Positions 49,483 to 57,649 of a stretch of DNA of 64,000 bases are shown piece after piece. A program made the translations under genes and the position numbers. The notes beneath the pieces were generated by a model. It searched no databases, was not told the DNA's origin, and saw only the letters and a list, made by a program, of their open reading frames with translations. Position 1 is the first letter of the stretch, and every line of letters begins with the position of its first letter. The DNA comes from a virus: the IMG/VR virus record IMGVR_UViG_3300038468_000170, positions 32,020 through 96,019 of that record. One strand, written 5' to 3'.

Positions 49483-49740
49483 ATGGAAACTACGCTGATG
49501 GCTGATTTCTGTCAGAAGACGAACCTGACGGTCGAAGGGATGCGCCGCGACCTCGAAAACATCTCGAGCGAGTGCCGGGCGCAAGCGAAGGCGTCGAGCG
49601 GCGAGGAAGCCCGGCTTCTGGAGGAGATCGCCGTGTGCGCCGGCACGGCGAGGGAGAAACTGCTCGACATGGCGGTCGCGATGACGCGGTACGTAACGTA
49701 TTGCCTCGAGCAAGAGGAGAATTTCCGTGTCGATGACTGA
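49483..49740 (+). CDS. Small hypothetical helical protein
   Basis: 85 residues. Helical, with four Cys spread along the sequence and no clear ribbon. It contains VEGMRRDLENISSECRAQAK. First gene of a coupled operon (overlaps the next by 8 bases). No family is recognised. Confidence 0.6.
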   Translation: METTLMADFCQKTNLTVEGMRRDLENISSECRAQAKASSGEEARLLEEIAVCAGTAREKLLDMAVAMTRYVTYCLEQEENFRVDD

Positions 49741-49942
49741 ACATCTTCGCGCCCCGGGTGCCCCCTCCGCCCTCGATCGCGCCCTCAAGAAGAATGCCCC
49801 TCAGGCTTCCGCGAAGAAGGGCTACGACCTCGACGCCGAGGCCATCGCGAAAGTGCTCGTCAGGCACTACGGCGACGAGGCGGAGGCGGTGCTCGACCGA
49901 ACAAGGTTGCTGCTCGACAACGTGCGGAGGACGAAGCGATGA
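49733..49942 (+). CDS. Small hypothetical protein
   Basis: 69 residues from the ATG at 49733 (GTG at 49727 is an alternative). A Pro/Ala-rich start, then a helix DAEAIAKVLVRHYGDEAEAVL and a basic end. No family is recognised. Confidence 0.55.
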   Translation: MTEHLRAPGAPSALDRALKKNAPQASAKKGYDLDAEAIAKVLVRHYGDEAEAVLDRTRLLLDNVRRTKR

Positions 49943-49983
49943 TCTTGTGCGCCGAGAAAGTGCGCAGGGCGAGGCAAAAATGA
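49939..49983 (+). CDS. 14-residue coupling ORF
   Basis: ATG at 49939 overlaps the previous TGA, and its TGA (49981-49983) overlaps the next ATG at 49980. The peptide is MILCAEKVRRARQK. It is probably important only as a ribosome bridge. Confidence 0.4.
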   Translation: MILCAEKVRRARQK

Positions 49984-50228
49984 CGGCAGCAATCAAAGGC
50001 GGCTGGAAGAAGTGCTACCGAGGTCACGAGGGATACTCGGTCGAACCTCATCTCGACTTCTGCTTCGAGCACGCGCCGCCGGAGTACAAGGCGGCTTGGC
50101 TCAAGCATAACGGAGAGATTCGAGCGAAGGAGCAAGAACTCATCGACTACTTCGGGAAGGAGACTTTCGAGTGGGCGATGAAAAACTTGCGAGGGAGCCT
50201 TCGTTTACCGACGTCGGAAGAGAGGTGA
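49980..50228 (+). CDS. Small hypothetical protein
   Basis: 82 residues. KGGWKKCYRGHEGYSVEPHLDFC is followed by a helical part rich in Glu, Lys and Trp. One Cys/His group near the N-terminus might bind metal. No family is recognised. Confidence 0.55.
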   Translation: MTAAIKGGWKKCYRGHEGYSVEPHLDFCFEHAPPEYKAAWLKHNGEIRAKEQELIDYFGKETFEWAMKNLRGSLRLPTSEER

Positions 50229-50231
50229 ATC

Positions 50232-50435
50232 ATGTCTTTCGAGATGCGCCTTGTCCTCGCATGCAATTGTAAGTGCTGGCTCTGCGGCCAGAGTTACGAA
50301 CCCGACGAGGTAGACGAACGGCGCATCACCGCGGCCCTCTTCGGGCTCTCGGAGGACTGGTGCCCGGTGTGCATTCAGGCGATGACGTCGAAGCAACATG
50401 CGAAGGCGTGTCGAAAGTTAGGAAGGATCCGATGA
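50232..50435 (+). CDS. Small zinc-ribbon protein
   Basis: 67 residues, GAAGAGAGG upstream. CNCKCWLCGQSYEPDEVDER and, ~25 residues later, CPVC give a treble-clef-like double Cys pair. No function is implied. Coupled to the next gene (ATGA at 50432). Confidence 0.6.
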   Translation: MSFEMRLVLACNCKCWLCGQSYEPDEVDERRITAALFGLSEDWCPVCIQAMTSKQHAKACRKLGRIR

Positions 50436-50644
50436 AGAAGCATGTGATCTACACCATCGAAGGCTCGCACCTCGAGAGCCTCGAAGCCGTCGCTAGACGT
50501 CTCTACACCGGCGACCACATGACCGAGGGCGACATGCGCAACGCCGCGCACACCATCATGGTCGTCATCAAGTACGCCGAAGCGATCGAGGCGTTGCGGG
50601 GGCCAGGAGAGCCGTACGTGCACCTGACCCAGAAAGAAAAGTGA
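50432..50644 (+). CDS. Small hypothetical protein
   Basis: 70 residues, RBS AGGAAGGA upstream of the overlapping ATG. The first strand HVIYTIEGSHLE is followed by two helices. No family is recognised. Confidence 0.55.
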   Translation: MKKHVIYTIEGSHLESLEAVARRLYTGDHMTEGDMRNAAHTIMVVIKYAEAIEALRGPGEPYVHLTQKEK

Positions 50645-50904
50645 TGGACGACGACTACAATCAGGTGAAGAACGCAGCGCTTCGCATCGCGACGTTTATT
50701 GATCAGCGTATTCGTCCGGATGGAATCGGTCCGGCAGCTACCGTACTCGCGCTCATCGATGTGATTGTGCGCATCGGAGTAATCACGACGGACAGACCTA
50801 GGTCACATTTGCTTAGAGATCTTGCGGACGCTATTCGGGGCATGGCTGATGACGAAGAAGCGATCGAAAATCAAGAGAAGCTGAGATTGGTTCCGAGAGA
50901 GTAG
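50644..50904 (+). CDS. Small hypothetical helical protein
   Basis: 86 residues from the ATG at 50644 (TGATG with the previous stop). Helical, moderately hydrophobic in the middle (AATVLALIDVIVRIGVI) and acidic at the end. More AT-rich than its neighbours. No family is recognised. Confidence 0.5.
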   Translation: MDDDYNQVKNAALRIATFIDQRIRPDGIGPAATVLALIDVIVRIGVITTDRPRSHLLRDLADAIRGMADDEEAIENQEKLRLVPRE

Positions 50905-50907
50905 AAT
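50902..50907 (+). promoter_or_regulatory. TAGAAT box
   Basis: TAGAAT overlaps the stop codon of the previous gene and stands 8 bases before a TTG (50916) and 23 before the ATG at 50931. Confidence 0.25.
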
Positions 50908-50930
50908 CGGTTGCCTTGAGCCCTCGAATC

Positions 50931-51470
50931 ATGCTCAGCTTGGAACCCATGACCCGTACAGAAATCATCCTTCGCCTCTTGCTCTCGCTCACGCCCTACC
51001 GCGGCGACGTCGCCGAAGATCCGGCGGAACGTACCGCCCGGCTCACCGTCCTCGCCGAGGACATCGCGGATGCGACCCGCGACGACCATGAAGCGGCCCG
51101 TCTCGTAGCGCTCGGTGTCCACGAGACCCACTTCGCGCGGAACGTCCAGACCGGGCATTGCGAACTCATGCCGGCTGGCGAGCGCTGCGACCACGGGCGA
51201 GCCCGGGGCGTGTGGCAGTTCCACGCTCGGGCCTGTCCGACCTCCTACCAGTTCGCCGCCGGCACCCCCGAATCGTGGCGTGCGGAGGCCCTCTGCGCGG
51301 CACGGCTCATGCGTGGGTACGCCGCCGACGGGCGCGAGCTCTCCCTCACCCCAGATCATGCCGCTTTTGCCGGCATGGCCGCGCGCGCCTGGAACTGGCA
51401 AGGTGCCGAGACACGAGTGAAAACCCTCGTCACAATCGAGCGGCAGCTCGCCGCGCTCCGCGGGCAGTAG
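50931..51470 (+). CDS. Lytic transglycosylase-like protein
   Basis: 179 residues from the ATG at 50931 (TTG 50916 and ATG 50949 are alternatives). LVALGVHETHFAR places a Glu where SLT/lysozyme folds have the catalytic Glu-Ser. GERCDHGRARGVWQFHARACP matches the later Gly-x-x-Gln stretch, and AFAGMAARAWNWQGAETR the end of the fold. It has no signal peptide. It may act as virion or lysis muramidase. The call is by motif only. Confidence 0.6.
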   Translation: MLSLEPMTRTEIILRLLLSLTPYRGDVAEDPAERTARLTVLAEDIADATRDDHEAARLVALGVHETHFARNVQTGHCELMPAGERCDHGRARGVWQFHARACPTSYQFAAGTPESWRAEALCAARLMRGYAADGRELSLTPDHAAFAGMAARAWNWQGAETRVKTLVTIERQLAALRGQ

Positions 51471-51476
51471 TAGACT
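51471..51476 (+). promoter_or_regulatory. TAGACT box
   Basis: TAGACT directly follows the transglycosylase-like stop and lies 10 bases before the GTG at 51487. Confidence 0.25.
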
Positions 51477-51486
51477 CCCTCCCGGT

Positions 51487-51768
51487 GTGGACCGGCTGAC
51501 CCTCAACGAGAAAATCGCCCAAGTGCGGGGGATCCTGATCGACGCTCTCGATCAGTTCGATCGTGACCCTCGGCGCGTGCGGCCGTATCTTGCCCAAGCC
51601 GAGCGGATCCTCGGTGAGGTGCTCGACGTCACCCCTGTGCGACCTCCGTCTCGGACGGATATGCGTGCCGCGCGCGACAATGCCGATGCGTTCAGCGCCG
51701 AGAAGGTGCGCGAGATCCTCGAAGCAGGAAAGAAGGGCTCAGGGGAACCCGGCAGTGGTTCCGGTTGA
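51487..51768 (+). CDS. Small hypothetical protein
   Basis: 93 residues from a GTG. A helical core (KIAQVRGILIDALDQFDRD, VRPYLAQAERILGEVL) and a Gly/Ser-rich end. No family is recognised. Its 3' end overlaps the convergent gene at 51739-52026 by 30 bases. Confidence 0.5.
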   Translation: MDRLTLNEKIAQVRGILIDALDQFDRDPRRVRPYLAQAERILGEVLDVTPVRPPSRTDMRAARDNADAFSAEKVREILEAGKKGSGEPGSGSG

Positions 51769-52026
51769 GGTTTCGGCTTGGCGGGCCTTCCATGCGGCCC
51801 ACACGAGCACGAAGGCTTCGATGCCGAGTGCCCCGGCGATGGCGTTCCTGATGAGGTGCTCGCGTTCGCCACCGATGGCCATGCCAGTGCCGACGAGGAC
51901 GGACCGACCGAGCGTGTGCCCGATGACGCCGACGATGCCGCTCGGATCTCCGGTCATTAGGCGGTAGGCGCTCGTGCCCGACGGTAGTGCGGGGCAGACG
52001 ATCTGTTCGCCGAGGCCGATGTGCAT
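51739..52026 (-). CDS. Small membrane protein
   Basis: 95 residues. Two hydrophobic stretches (~31-52, ~62-81) with Gly-rich character (GIVGVIGHTLG, IAGALGIEAFVLVWAAW) and a polar C-terminus. Could be a holin-like protein near the transglycosylase-like gene, but the strands differ. No family is recognised. Confidence 0.5.
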   Translation of the reverse strand: MHIGLGEQIVCPALPSGTSAYRLMTGDPSGIVGVIGHTLGRSVLVGTGMAIGGEREHLIRNAIAGALGIEAFVLVWAAWKARQAETSTGTTAGFP

Positions 52027-52149
52027 GGGGGTTAGCCTAGCCTAGCATGGCGTGCCCGGCCGCCGTCGTCTTCCATACCGTCGACGCCCCGGGCTTCGAG
52101 CGCCGATCTTCCTCGCCGAAGGCTTCGAGGAGTTTGAGGTCGAGGTCGG

Positions 52150-54006
52150 TCAGCGGCGTCGTTTCGCTGACCGCACGGCTTTTGGGCGGCGACGAGGTTT
52201 CATCGATCCGGGAGCCGATTCCAGTTCCCAGTCGTAGAGCGAGTTACCGAACTGCTCGCCCGTAGCCTCGATCGCGAGGTCGTAGAGCGCGCTACCGCCC
52301 TCTGGATCGAATCCGGGGTGGTAGCCTTGCGGCTGCCCGCGCGAGAAGAACTCGCCGGACGGCATGTAAGCTGTCGAGACGTGCGTGACTTTGAACACGA
52401 TGCCCTGCCAGCGGTCGCCGTAGTTCTCAAGGGCGTCCGGAGACATGACGACGCGAGAGCCGACCCGGAAACGTTGTGTGAGTTTGGTTGCCTCCGAAAC
52501 GCGCTTCGACGGCACGAACTCGACCGTGCCACCGTTCCGGTCAGCTTCCTGCCTTGCGTCGCCGTAGCTCTTGAAGGGGCCGCCGAGAGTCCTTCCGCGG
52601 CGGTCGACGGCGATGTAGTCGCGGACGATTCCTTCCTTGATTTTGTACCCACGAGCGGCCCCGACTACTTCGACGACCGTGTATCCGTCGCGTGCGGCGA
52701 GAGATTTCGCTTGTTCGATCGCTCCTGCTTTGTCTCCTGATGGCGCCTGCACTCGATACTGTACCTGATGACGAAGAGACGGCCTTTCGGGCGACGTTAC
52801 CATGAGCGAAATTTGCCACACGTACGTGTGCTGTTCACGTGGAGCCTCCGTGTAGTCGCGGACGTGCTGACTGCGAGAGCGTTCGATGGTTCTACGTTCT
52901 CCCCCAATCGCCTGCGCACTCTCCGGCGGCCTCCTCACGATGACCCGCGACCCCGGCCCCTGCGTGTGCCAGTAGCCGTCTTTCTGCCAGACCTCGGACT
53001 TCTCGTACTGTCCGTCCCGGCGCTTGAAGTAGAGGTGCACCTCGTCGTCGATGCGGAGTACGTGCGTCGCGCCTTCTTGCCGTGCGTGCTCGATGAGGTC
53101 GTCGAGGGTATTGAAATCGGCGACGTGGTGAGCTTCCGAAACCGTTCCGTCCCCGCTCAGTCGGTCCCATTCGTAGGGGCCTCCTGGAATCGAGTCTCGG
53201 TGCCGATTCAGGAACGCTTTGACTGCGGCCTGATCCTCGGTGGACATGCTCCCCCACCATCCCGGAGACCCGAGCCAGATCCATCCTTTCGTGTTTCCTG
53301 CGCGCCACAAATCGCCCGGCTGCTGTCCGGGGCGCATTTCGTAGGGCACGCCGTAGAGCCCCATCGTGTCAGGGGCACGAAATAGAATTTTGATGTTGGC
53401 GAGCTCCCCTGAGATTTCGTCGAGTGACTCGCGTACGCCCGTGCCCTGCGGGTACGGCAGCACCTCGAACGTGTCGTCAGGGTTCAGCTCGCGCCATTTT
53501 CCCGCTTCGATGTCCGCCTTCGTTCTCGACTTGTACCTGGCGGGACTCTTGTCGACGGGGCTCTTCAACGGATCGGGGAGCCACGATTGTCGGGTGTGAT
53601 CCCAGATCCCCCAGGTGCTTACGCTGGGTTCGTGTACGCCGAGATGCTTGCGTAGCGCCTCGTAGTCCTCTGGCGTTTGTTTCTGCGGGCGGCTGCCTGA
53701 GCGCACCGCTTCAGCGTCGGCCAGAAGTCGACGCAGCTCGGCGGTCTTGTGCTCCATCCAACGTCGAGCTTGGCCGCGAGGTGCCGGAGACTGACTTTCG
53801 AAGTCCGCGAGCACTTTTCGGCCTCGCTCGAGGTACTGGTCGGCTTTTTCTGGCGACACCATGCGCCACTCGTGACCCGGAAGCTCGGGCGAGACCCCGG
53901 CGACACCGTCTAGGATGATTCCGACGAGCGCGTTGTGCACGCTGTTGTACTGGCGTTCGTTGAAGTCGGTGCCTTGCCACGGGCGTTGACCGGGTTTGCG
54001 AGCCAT
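52150..54006 (-). CDS. Large hypothetical protein with MARKPGQRPWQGTD tag
   Basis: 618 residues. The ATG at 54006 follows AAGGAGG; any longer frame crosses the next gene. The first 14 residues are identical in the gene at 54006-54491. The body has a Trp-rich middle (GLYGVPYEMRPGQQPGDLW, KGWIWLGSPGWWG), a region HVADFNTLDDLIEHARQEGATHVL, and several beta-rich segments near the C-terminus (RFRVGSRVVMSPDALENYG). The end is basic (RRRPKAVRSAKRRR). I recognise no domain. By size and tag it may be packaged in the virion, which is an inference. Confidence 0.6.
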   Translation of the reverse strand: MARKPGQRPWQGTDFNERQYNSVHNALVGIILDGVAGVSPELPGHEWRMVSPEKADQYLERGRKVLADFESQSPAPRGQARRWMEHKTAELRRLLADAEAVRSGSRPQKQTPEDYEALRKHLGVHEPSVSTWGIWDHTRQSWLPDPLKSPVDKSPARYKSRTKADIEAGKWRELNPDDTFEVLPYPQGTGVRESLDEISGELANIKILFRAPDTMGLYGVPYEMRPGQQPGDLWRAGNTKGWIWLGSPGWWGSMSTEDQAAVKAFLNRHRDSIPGGPYEWDRLSGDGTVSEAHHVADFNTLDDLIEHARQEGATHVLRIDDEVHLYFKRRDGQYEKSEVWQKDGYWHTQGPGSRVIVRRPPESAQAIGGERRTIERSRSQHVRDYTEAPREQHTYVWQISLMVTSPERPSLRHQVQYRVQAPSGDKAGAIEQAKSLAARDGYTVVEVVGAARGYKIKEGIVRDYIAVDRRGRTLGGPFKSYGDARQEADRNGGTVEFVPSKRVSEATKLTQRFRVGSRVVMSPDALENYGDRWQGIVFKVTHVSTAYMPSGEFFSRGQPQGYHPGFDPEGGSALYDLAIEATGEQFGNSLYDWELESAPGSMKPRRRPKAVRSAKRRR

Positions 54007-54491
54007 CATCGCCTCCTTCGAAGGCCGCGGGGGCCTCGAGCTTCTAACCTCGGACGCCGCCGGGCTTCTTCGAGACTCGACCAATCCGGCTCGATACCCT
54101 CGGCATCGATCTGCTGCCTGACGTCGCGTTCCATTGCCGCGAACGCGAGCGCCGCCCAGTTGAGCGAGTCGCCTTCCGCCGGCACCGAGCTGAAGTCCTC
54201 CATGTAGGCGTCGTGGTTGTCCGAGCACATGAGCACCTGGAAGTTCGCGTGCGTATAGATGACCCAGTACGAACCGTCGACCGACTCGTGGATCGCTTGT
54301 TCGAAGCCGTCCTGGTCGGTGATCTCGCCGTCCTTCACGCGGTTGACGAGCTCTTCGGCGATGCCTCGCACGTCTTGGTAGTATTCGGCGCGCAAGACGC
54401 GCATCGCGTCGTCATGTTGCTGCTCGGTGATGCGACCGTCGTTGCGGGGGTCGGTGCCTTGCCACGGGCGCTGACCGGGTTTGCGAGCCAT
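54006..54491 (-). CDS. Hypothetical protein with MARKPGQRPWQGTD tag and Arg-rich end
   Basis: 161 residues from the ATG at 54491 (TAATG with the previous stop). The tag, RBS and ~50 surrounding bases almost match those before 54006. The acidic middle is followed by LEEARRRPRLEARGPRGLRRRR. The last Arg residues are encoded by the next gene's AAGGAGG ribosome-binding site read in frame. No family is recognised. Confidence 0.6.
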   Translation of the reverse strand: MARKPGQRPWQGTDPRNDGRITEQQHDDAMRVLRAEYYQDVRGIAEELVNRVKDGEITDQDGFEQAIHESVDGSYWVIYTHANFQVLMCSDNHDAYMEDFSSVPAEGDSLNWAALAFAAMERDVRQQIDAEGIEPDWSSLEEARRRPRLEARGPRGLRRRR

Positions 54492-55066
54492 TATCGCCTC
54501 CTTTGTGCCATTGAGCGATGGCGACGAGCTTCTTCGAGGTTCTCTCCAGCCCACTCATCGATCGGCTCGCCGTTCTGAAACAACGTGACGGATTCGCCGG
54601 CCGCTCGACCCGTACCGGACTTCGATTGTTCCTTGTACTCTTTGAACGTGGCGCGGGCCTCGGGGCCTTCGGTGCCGCGGTAGACCGTCCCGATGTTGCC
54701 TACCACGACCTCGAACTCACCCTCGTCTTCGTCGGCGAGAAGCCCACGGATGAGGTCTTCGACGTCATCCTTGCCCTCGATGGCAGTAAGCATCCGACCG
54801 AGCTGGTCGGCCTCTTGCCATCCTAGGTTGAAAGGTTCGTACCCCATGTCTGCCGCCTCGTCGCCGTACGGCAAGCTCGCGAGGATGCGCCACACGAGCG
54901 TGGGGTAGTCGGCGGGGCCGTGGTCGTAGTTCGGGAGCCAGCTCCGTAGTTCGGCGATCATGTCGGCGATCGGAGGACGAGGGACACGCGCCCGAGGCGG
55001 TGGTTCTACTTCACGGCGTGGCTGGACCTTTGGGGCGCTGCGTCGTCTTGCGTTCATGTGTGCCAT
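54491..55066 (-). CDS. Hypothetical protein with Arg-rich end
   Basis: 191 residues from the second of two ATGs (55066). A basic, Pro-rich N-terminus (NARRRSAPKVQPRREVEPPP) and an alpha/beta middle (LPYGDEAADMGYEPFNLGWQ), then NLEEARRHRSMAQRRR. No family is recognised. Coupled to the gene on each side. Confidence 0.6.
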   Translation of the reverse strand: MAHMNARRRSAPKVQPRREVEPPPRARVPRPPIADMIAELRSWLPNYDHGPADYPTLVWRILASLPYGDEAADMGYEPFNLGWQEADQLGRMLTAIEGKDDVEDLIRGLLADEDEGEFEVVVGNIGTVYRGTEGPEARATFKEYKEQSKSGTGRAAGESVTLFQNGEPIDEWAGENLEEARRHRSMAQRRR

Positions 55067-55494
55067 CATCGTCTCCTTGTGCTTGCGCGTAAATTCGTTC
55101 TTGTCGGCATGCGGGATTCTTGCGCTGGCATCCGGCGGTGAGATTCTCGTTCATATGGCGCCTCGAAGTAGGCAATCCAGTCGTCGATGTTACGCATTGC
55201 ACTGGCGAGTGGAACGTCTTCGATTTCCATACCGATCAATCGATCGAGGCCGTGACCGTACTCTTGCATGGCAGAGATCCATCGCACCGCCGACACTGCT
55301 CTGACGTCCCAACGCAGATGAAGCACCGAATGCAAACGCCCTTCAGAACTCATGCCGCCGCCAAACAGCTTGTCAGCCTGGCGCATGCCCACCTCCAACG
55401 AGAACGCGCTTCGTGAGTATTCGGGTTGGAGATTGAACCGCCAGTAGTCTCCGGCGGCGGACGTAGGAACAAGCTCGAACACCAGATCCGCCAT
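55066..55494 (-). CDS. Hypothetical protein with Arg-rich end
   Basis: 142 residues, start preceded by AAGGAGGCGATGAAC. A beta-rich first half (LVFELVPTSAAGDYWRFNLQ), a helical second half, and ASTRRR at the end. No family is recognised. Confidence 0.6.
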   Translation of the reverse strand: MADLVFELVPTSAAGDYWRFNLQPEYSRSAFSLEVGMRQADKLFGGGMSSEGRLHSVLHLRWDVRAVSAVRWISAMQEYGHGLDRLIGMEIEDVPLASAMRNIDDWIAYFEAPYERESHRRMPAQESRMPTRTNLRASTRRR

Positions 55495-55497
55495 TGT

Positions 55498-55539
55498 TCA
55501 TCGCCTCCTTCGCGGCGCGCGACGCGCTTCTTCGGTCAC
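55498..55539 (-). CDS. 13-residue ORF MTEEARRAPRRRR
   Basis: GTG at 55539 overlaps the previous TGA (GTGA). The frame runs through the ribosome-binding site of the next gene, which encodes its Arg-Arg-Arg-Arg end. It repeats the EEARR...RRR ending of neighbouring genes without the body, so it looks like a leftover 3' cassette. Confidence 0.4.
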   Translation of the reverse strand: MTEEARRAPRRRR

Positions 55540-55877
55540 GGTACTCTCCCTGCATTGTTCACGGTGATGTTGTAGCGCTCGTAGACGCTCGCCTCAGGGT
55601 CCTCATTGTAGTAATCGACGGCATCGGATCCGCCGTACCATTCGGCGCCCTCTTCGCTCCAGATGAGCACGTCGAGGTCCGCCTCGCCGCGCGCTATCGC
55701 CTTGCCGAGCGCGAAGGCGGCGGCCTCGTCGAAGGTCTTGAAGATGCGCTCGTTGCCTTGGAAGTCATCGACCGCATATTCGACGTCGGGGTGCTTCTTT
55801 TCGTCTTCGGCGGTCTCGCTCAGATGATGGGGACGTTCCTTGCGTTGCCTGCGGCTCATTGCTTTTCGAGTTGCCAT
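55536..55877 (-). CDS. Hypothetical protein
   Basis: 113 residues from the ATG at 55877 (TGATG). A basic start (MATRKAMSRRQRKERPH), then an acidic middle (VEYAVDDFQGNERIFKTFDEA) and a strand-rich end. The FDEAAAFALGKAIARGE segment looks like a small ligand- or peptide-binding fold, but I cannot name it. Coupled to its neighbours. Confidence 0.6.
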   Translation of the reverse strand: MATRKAMSRRQRKERPHHLSETAEDEKKHPDVEYAVDDFQGNERIFKTFDEAAAFALGKAIARGEADLDVLIWSEEGAEWYGGSDAVDYYNEDPEASVYERYNITVNNAGRVP

Positions 55878-56500
55878 CACACCCTCGACTTGATCACGTT
55901 GCCGTCCATGTCGAGTAGATCGACATTTCCGTGATCGTTGACGTAGTAGATGTTGGGATAGAAGTTTTCGCGCTTCATCTCGGCCTCGATGGCCTCGAGC
56001 GCTTCGTCCATGTCCGCGTAGTGCCCGACGTGCTTGTGTTCGTGCCCGACGTCGTAGCCGCCTCGGCGCGCATCCGAGATCACGAAGCCTTCTTGCATTT
56101 CTTCGTCCGAGAAGACGTCGTCCTCGTCCTCGTCTTCGGGCTCTTCGTCCTCTTCGACGTCGGCTTCGATCTTGGCCCAATCTTCTTGAGCCTCTTTCAA
56201 ATCGTCGTACCAAGTCGCTTCGACGATGCCGTCACTGCGCTCGAAGAAAATGATCGCTTTACTCTCGTCGAGCAAGTCTTGCTCTTCGTCGGTGAGCTGA
56301 TCGCGATGTTCTTTCGCGATCTCGTGGACGCGATCTGCGAACGCTTCGTCGATCTCCATGAATCCGTACCAACCGTTTCCTTCTCCGAGGCTCACTTCTT
56401 CGTCGGCGCCACCATCGAGAGTAATCTCGTAGGCGTAGCTGTCGATGATATCGAAGAACTTGCCGGGCCCGTACGAACGAATTCCTTCTTCGGTTGCCAT
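55877..56500 (-). CDS. Acidic hypothetical protein
   Basis: 207 residues from the ATG at 56500. Strongly acidic, with a run of Glu/Asp (~105-130), which could be a DNA mimic or a disordered linker. The flanks are alpha/beta (GWYGFMEIDEAFADRVHEIA, VGHYADMDEALEAIEAEM). No family is recognised. Confidence 0.55.
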   Translation of the reverse strand: MATEEGIRSYGPGKFFDIIDSYAYEITLDGGADEEVSLGEGNGWYGFMEIDEAFADRVHEIAKEHRDQLTDEEQDLLDESKAIIFFERSDGIVEATWYDDLKEAQEDWAKIEADVEEDEEPEDEDEDDVFSDEEMQEGFVISDARRGGYDVGHEHKHVGHYADMDEALEAIEAEMKRENFYPNIYYVNDHGNVDLLDMDGNVIKSRV

Positions 56501-56886
56501 CACATCCTCCACTCTATCCATTCCCGCTCGACCTCGAGCGGTAACTCTGCCGTAGGTACGCCCACCGTCGTGAGCACCTTCCTGAGCACGCCCCACTCAT
56601 GCGCTGCAACTTGTTCGATGTACTCGTCGGCGTCGCTTTCGATCCCCCACGTGCCGCGACTCTCGAGCACCTGGATGGTGTCCTCGATCGCGACCTCGGC
56701 CTCGGCGTGGACGCCGACGAACTGAAATTCTCCGCGCTCGTACGCGGCGAGCCCTTCTTCGTGCAGGTAAGAGGTGTCCGGGTCGAGGTCCGGCTCGCAG
56801 ACCACGCGCACCGATCGGAGCTCGGCGGGTGGCTTGCGCGGGGTGGCCTCGACGACGCGACGGCGCGCTCGTACGGGGTCGGTCAT
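56500..56886 (-). CDS. Conserved phage-type hypothetical protein
   Basis: 128 residues from the ATG at 56886. VRVVCEPDLDPDTSYL, FQFVGVHAEAEVAIEDT and RGTWGIESDADEYIEQVAAHE give a pattern I associate with small proteins widespread in phage genomes. Function unknown. First gene of the minus operon to 52150. Confidence 0.6.
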   Translation of the reverse strand: MTDPVRARRRVVEATPRKPPAELRSVRVVCEPDLDPDTSYLHEEGLAAYERGEFQFVGVHAEAEVAIEDTIQVLESRGTWGIESDADEYIEQVAAHEWGVLRKVLTTVGVPTAELPLEVEREWIEWRM

Positions 56887-56899
56887 TCTTGTGAAGAGT

Positions 56900-56928
56900 A
56901 GTGTCGCGCGGGCGGGCGGGGGTGTCAA
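56900..56928 (-). promoter_or_regulatory. Sigma-70-type promoter for the 56886-52150 operon
   Basis: On the minus strand: TTGACA (56928-56923), 17-base spacer, GACACT (56905-56900). The ATG at 56886 follows 13 bases later, again a very short leader. Confidence 0.55.
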
Positions 56929-57052
56929 GGCCGAAGAAACGCCCTGGGTAGAGGGCTCGGCGAGGGTCCTCGACGGGGGCTTGCATGCCAGCAACGGAAG
57001 GTGTACAGACAGTGAATCCCACGATCCCCGAAGAAAGGAATTTTGATACCCC

Positions 57053-57589
57053 ATGGACATCTTCGATCCCGAGCGAACCACGCTCACGACACACGACCGC
57101 GGACGTCTGGAGTCCGCGATCACGGAAATCACGCCCTCCATCTGGACGCTCTATCACAGCGGCGGCTCCCCCTGCGACCTACGGATCCTCGAGCGGCGAA
57201 ACGAAGAGCTTACGCCCCCCGAACGCTTTTCGATCGAGCTCATCGATACCCTGGCGCATGCGCTTGTCCTCTCTTCGACGCCTGCCGAGGACGAGCACGG
57301 CCAACATTGGCTCACCGAGGTCGCGAGCGCGGTCAAGACTCCGCCGCTCACGCGGCGCGAGCGAGCGCGAGTCGACGCCTTCCTTCGTATCGCCTGGAGC
57401 GAATTTCTATTCGCGATCGACGGGATCCGGCCTTCTGAAGCGCATGCCTCGATCGAAACGATCTGGATGACGTACCGCGCCGGATACCAAGCGTGCATTG
57501 GCTCTGCGTCGCCAACGGCCTCTGCGGCGATTTTGCGTGTCGCCGGACTTGCCGGCCACGCCATGGTCGATTTACGGAGCTCGAAATGA
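57053..57589 (+). CDS. Hypothetical helical protein
   Basis: 178 residues with AAAGGAA upstream. Almost wholly helical (RGRLESAITEITPSIWTLYH, RRERARVDAFLRIAWSEFLF). No metal or catalytic motif. It is first in a plus operon and its stop overlaps a small ATGA-coupled frame at 57586. Confidence 0.55.
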   Translation: MDIFDPERTTLTTHDRGRLESAITEITPSIWTLYHSGGSPCDLRILERRNEELTPPERFSIELIDTLAHALVLSSTPAEDEHGQHWLTEVASAVKTPPLTRRERARVDAFLRIAWSEFLFAIDGIRPSEAHASIETIWMTYRAGYQACIGSASPTASAAILRVAGLAGHAMVDLRSSK

Positions 57590-57649
57590 AGCCGGACGCT
57601 ACTGAGGAGCTGGTTCCCGTGGAGCAGGTTCTTCAGGAGGCCAGAGAGT

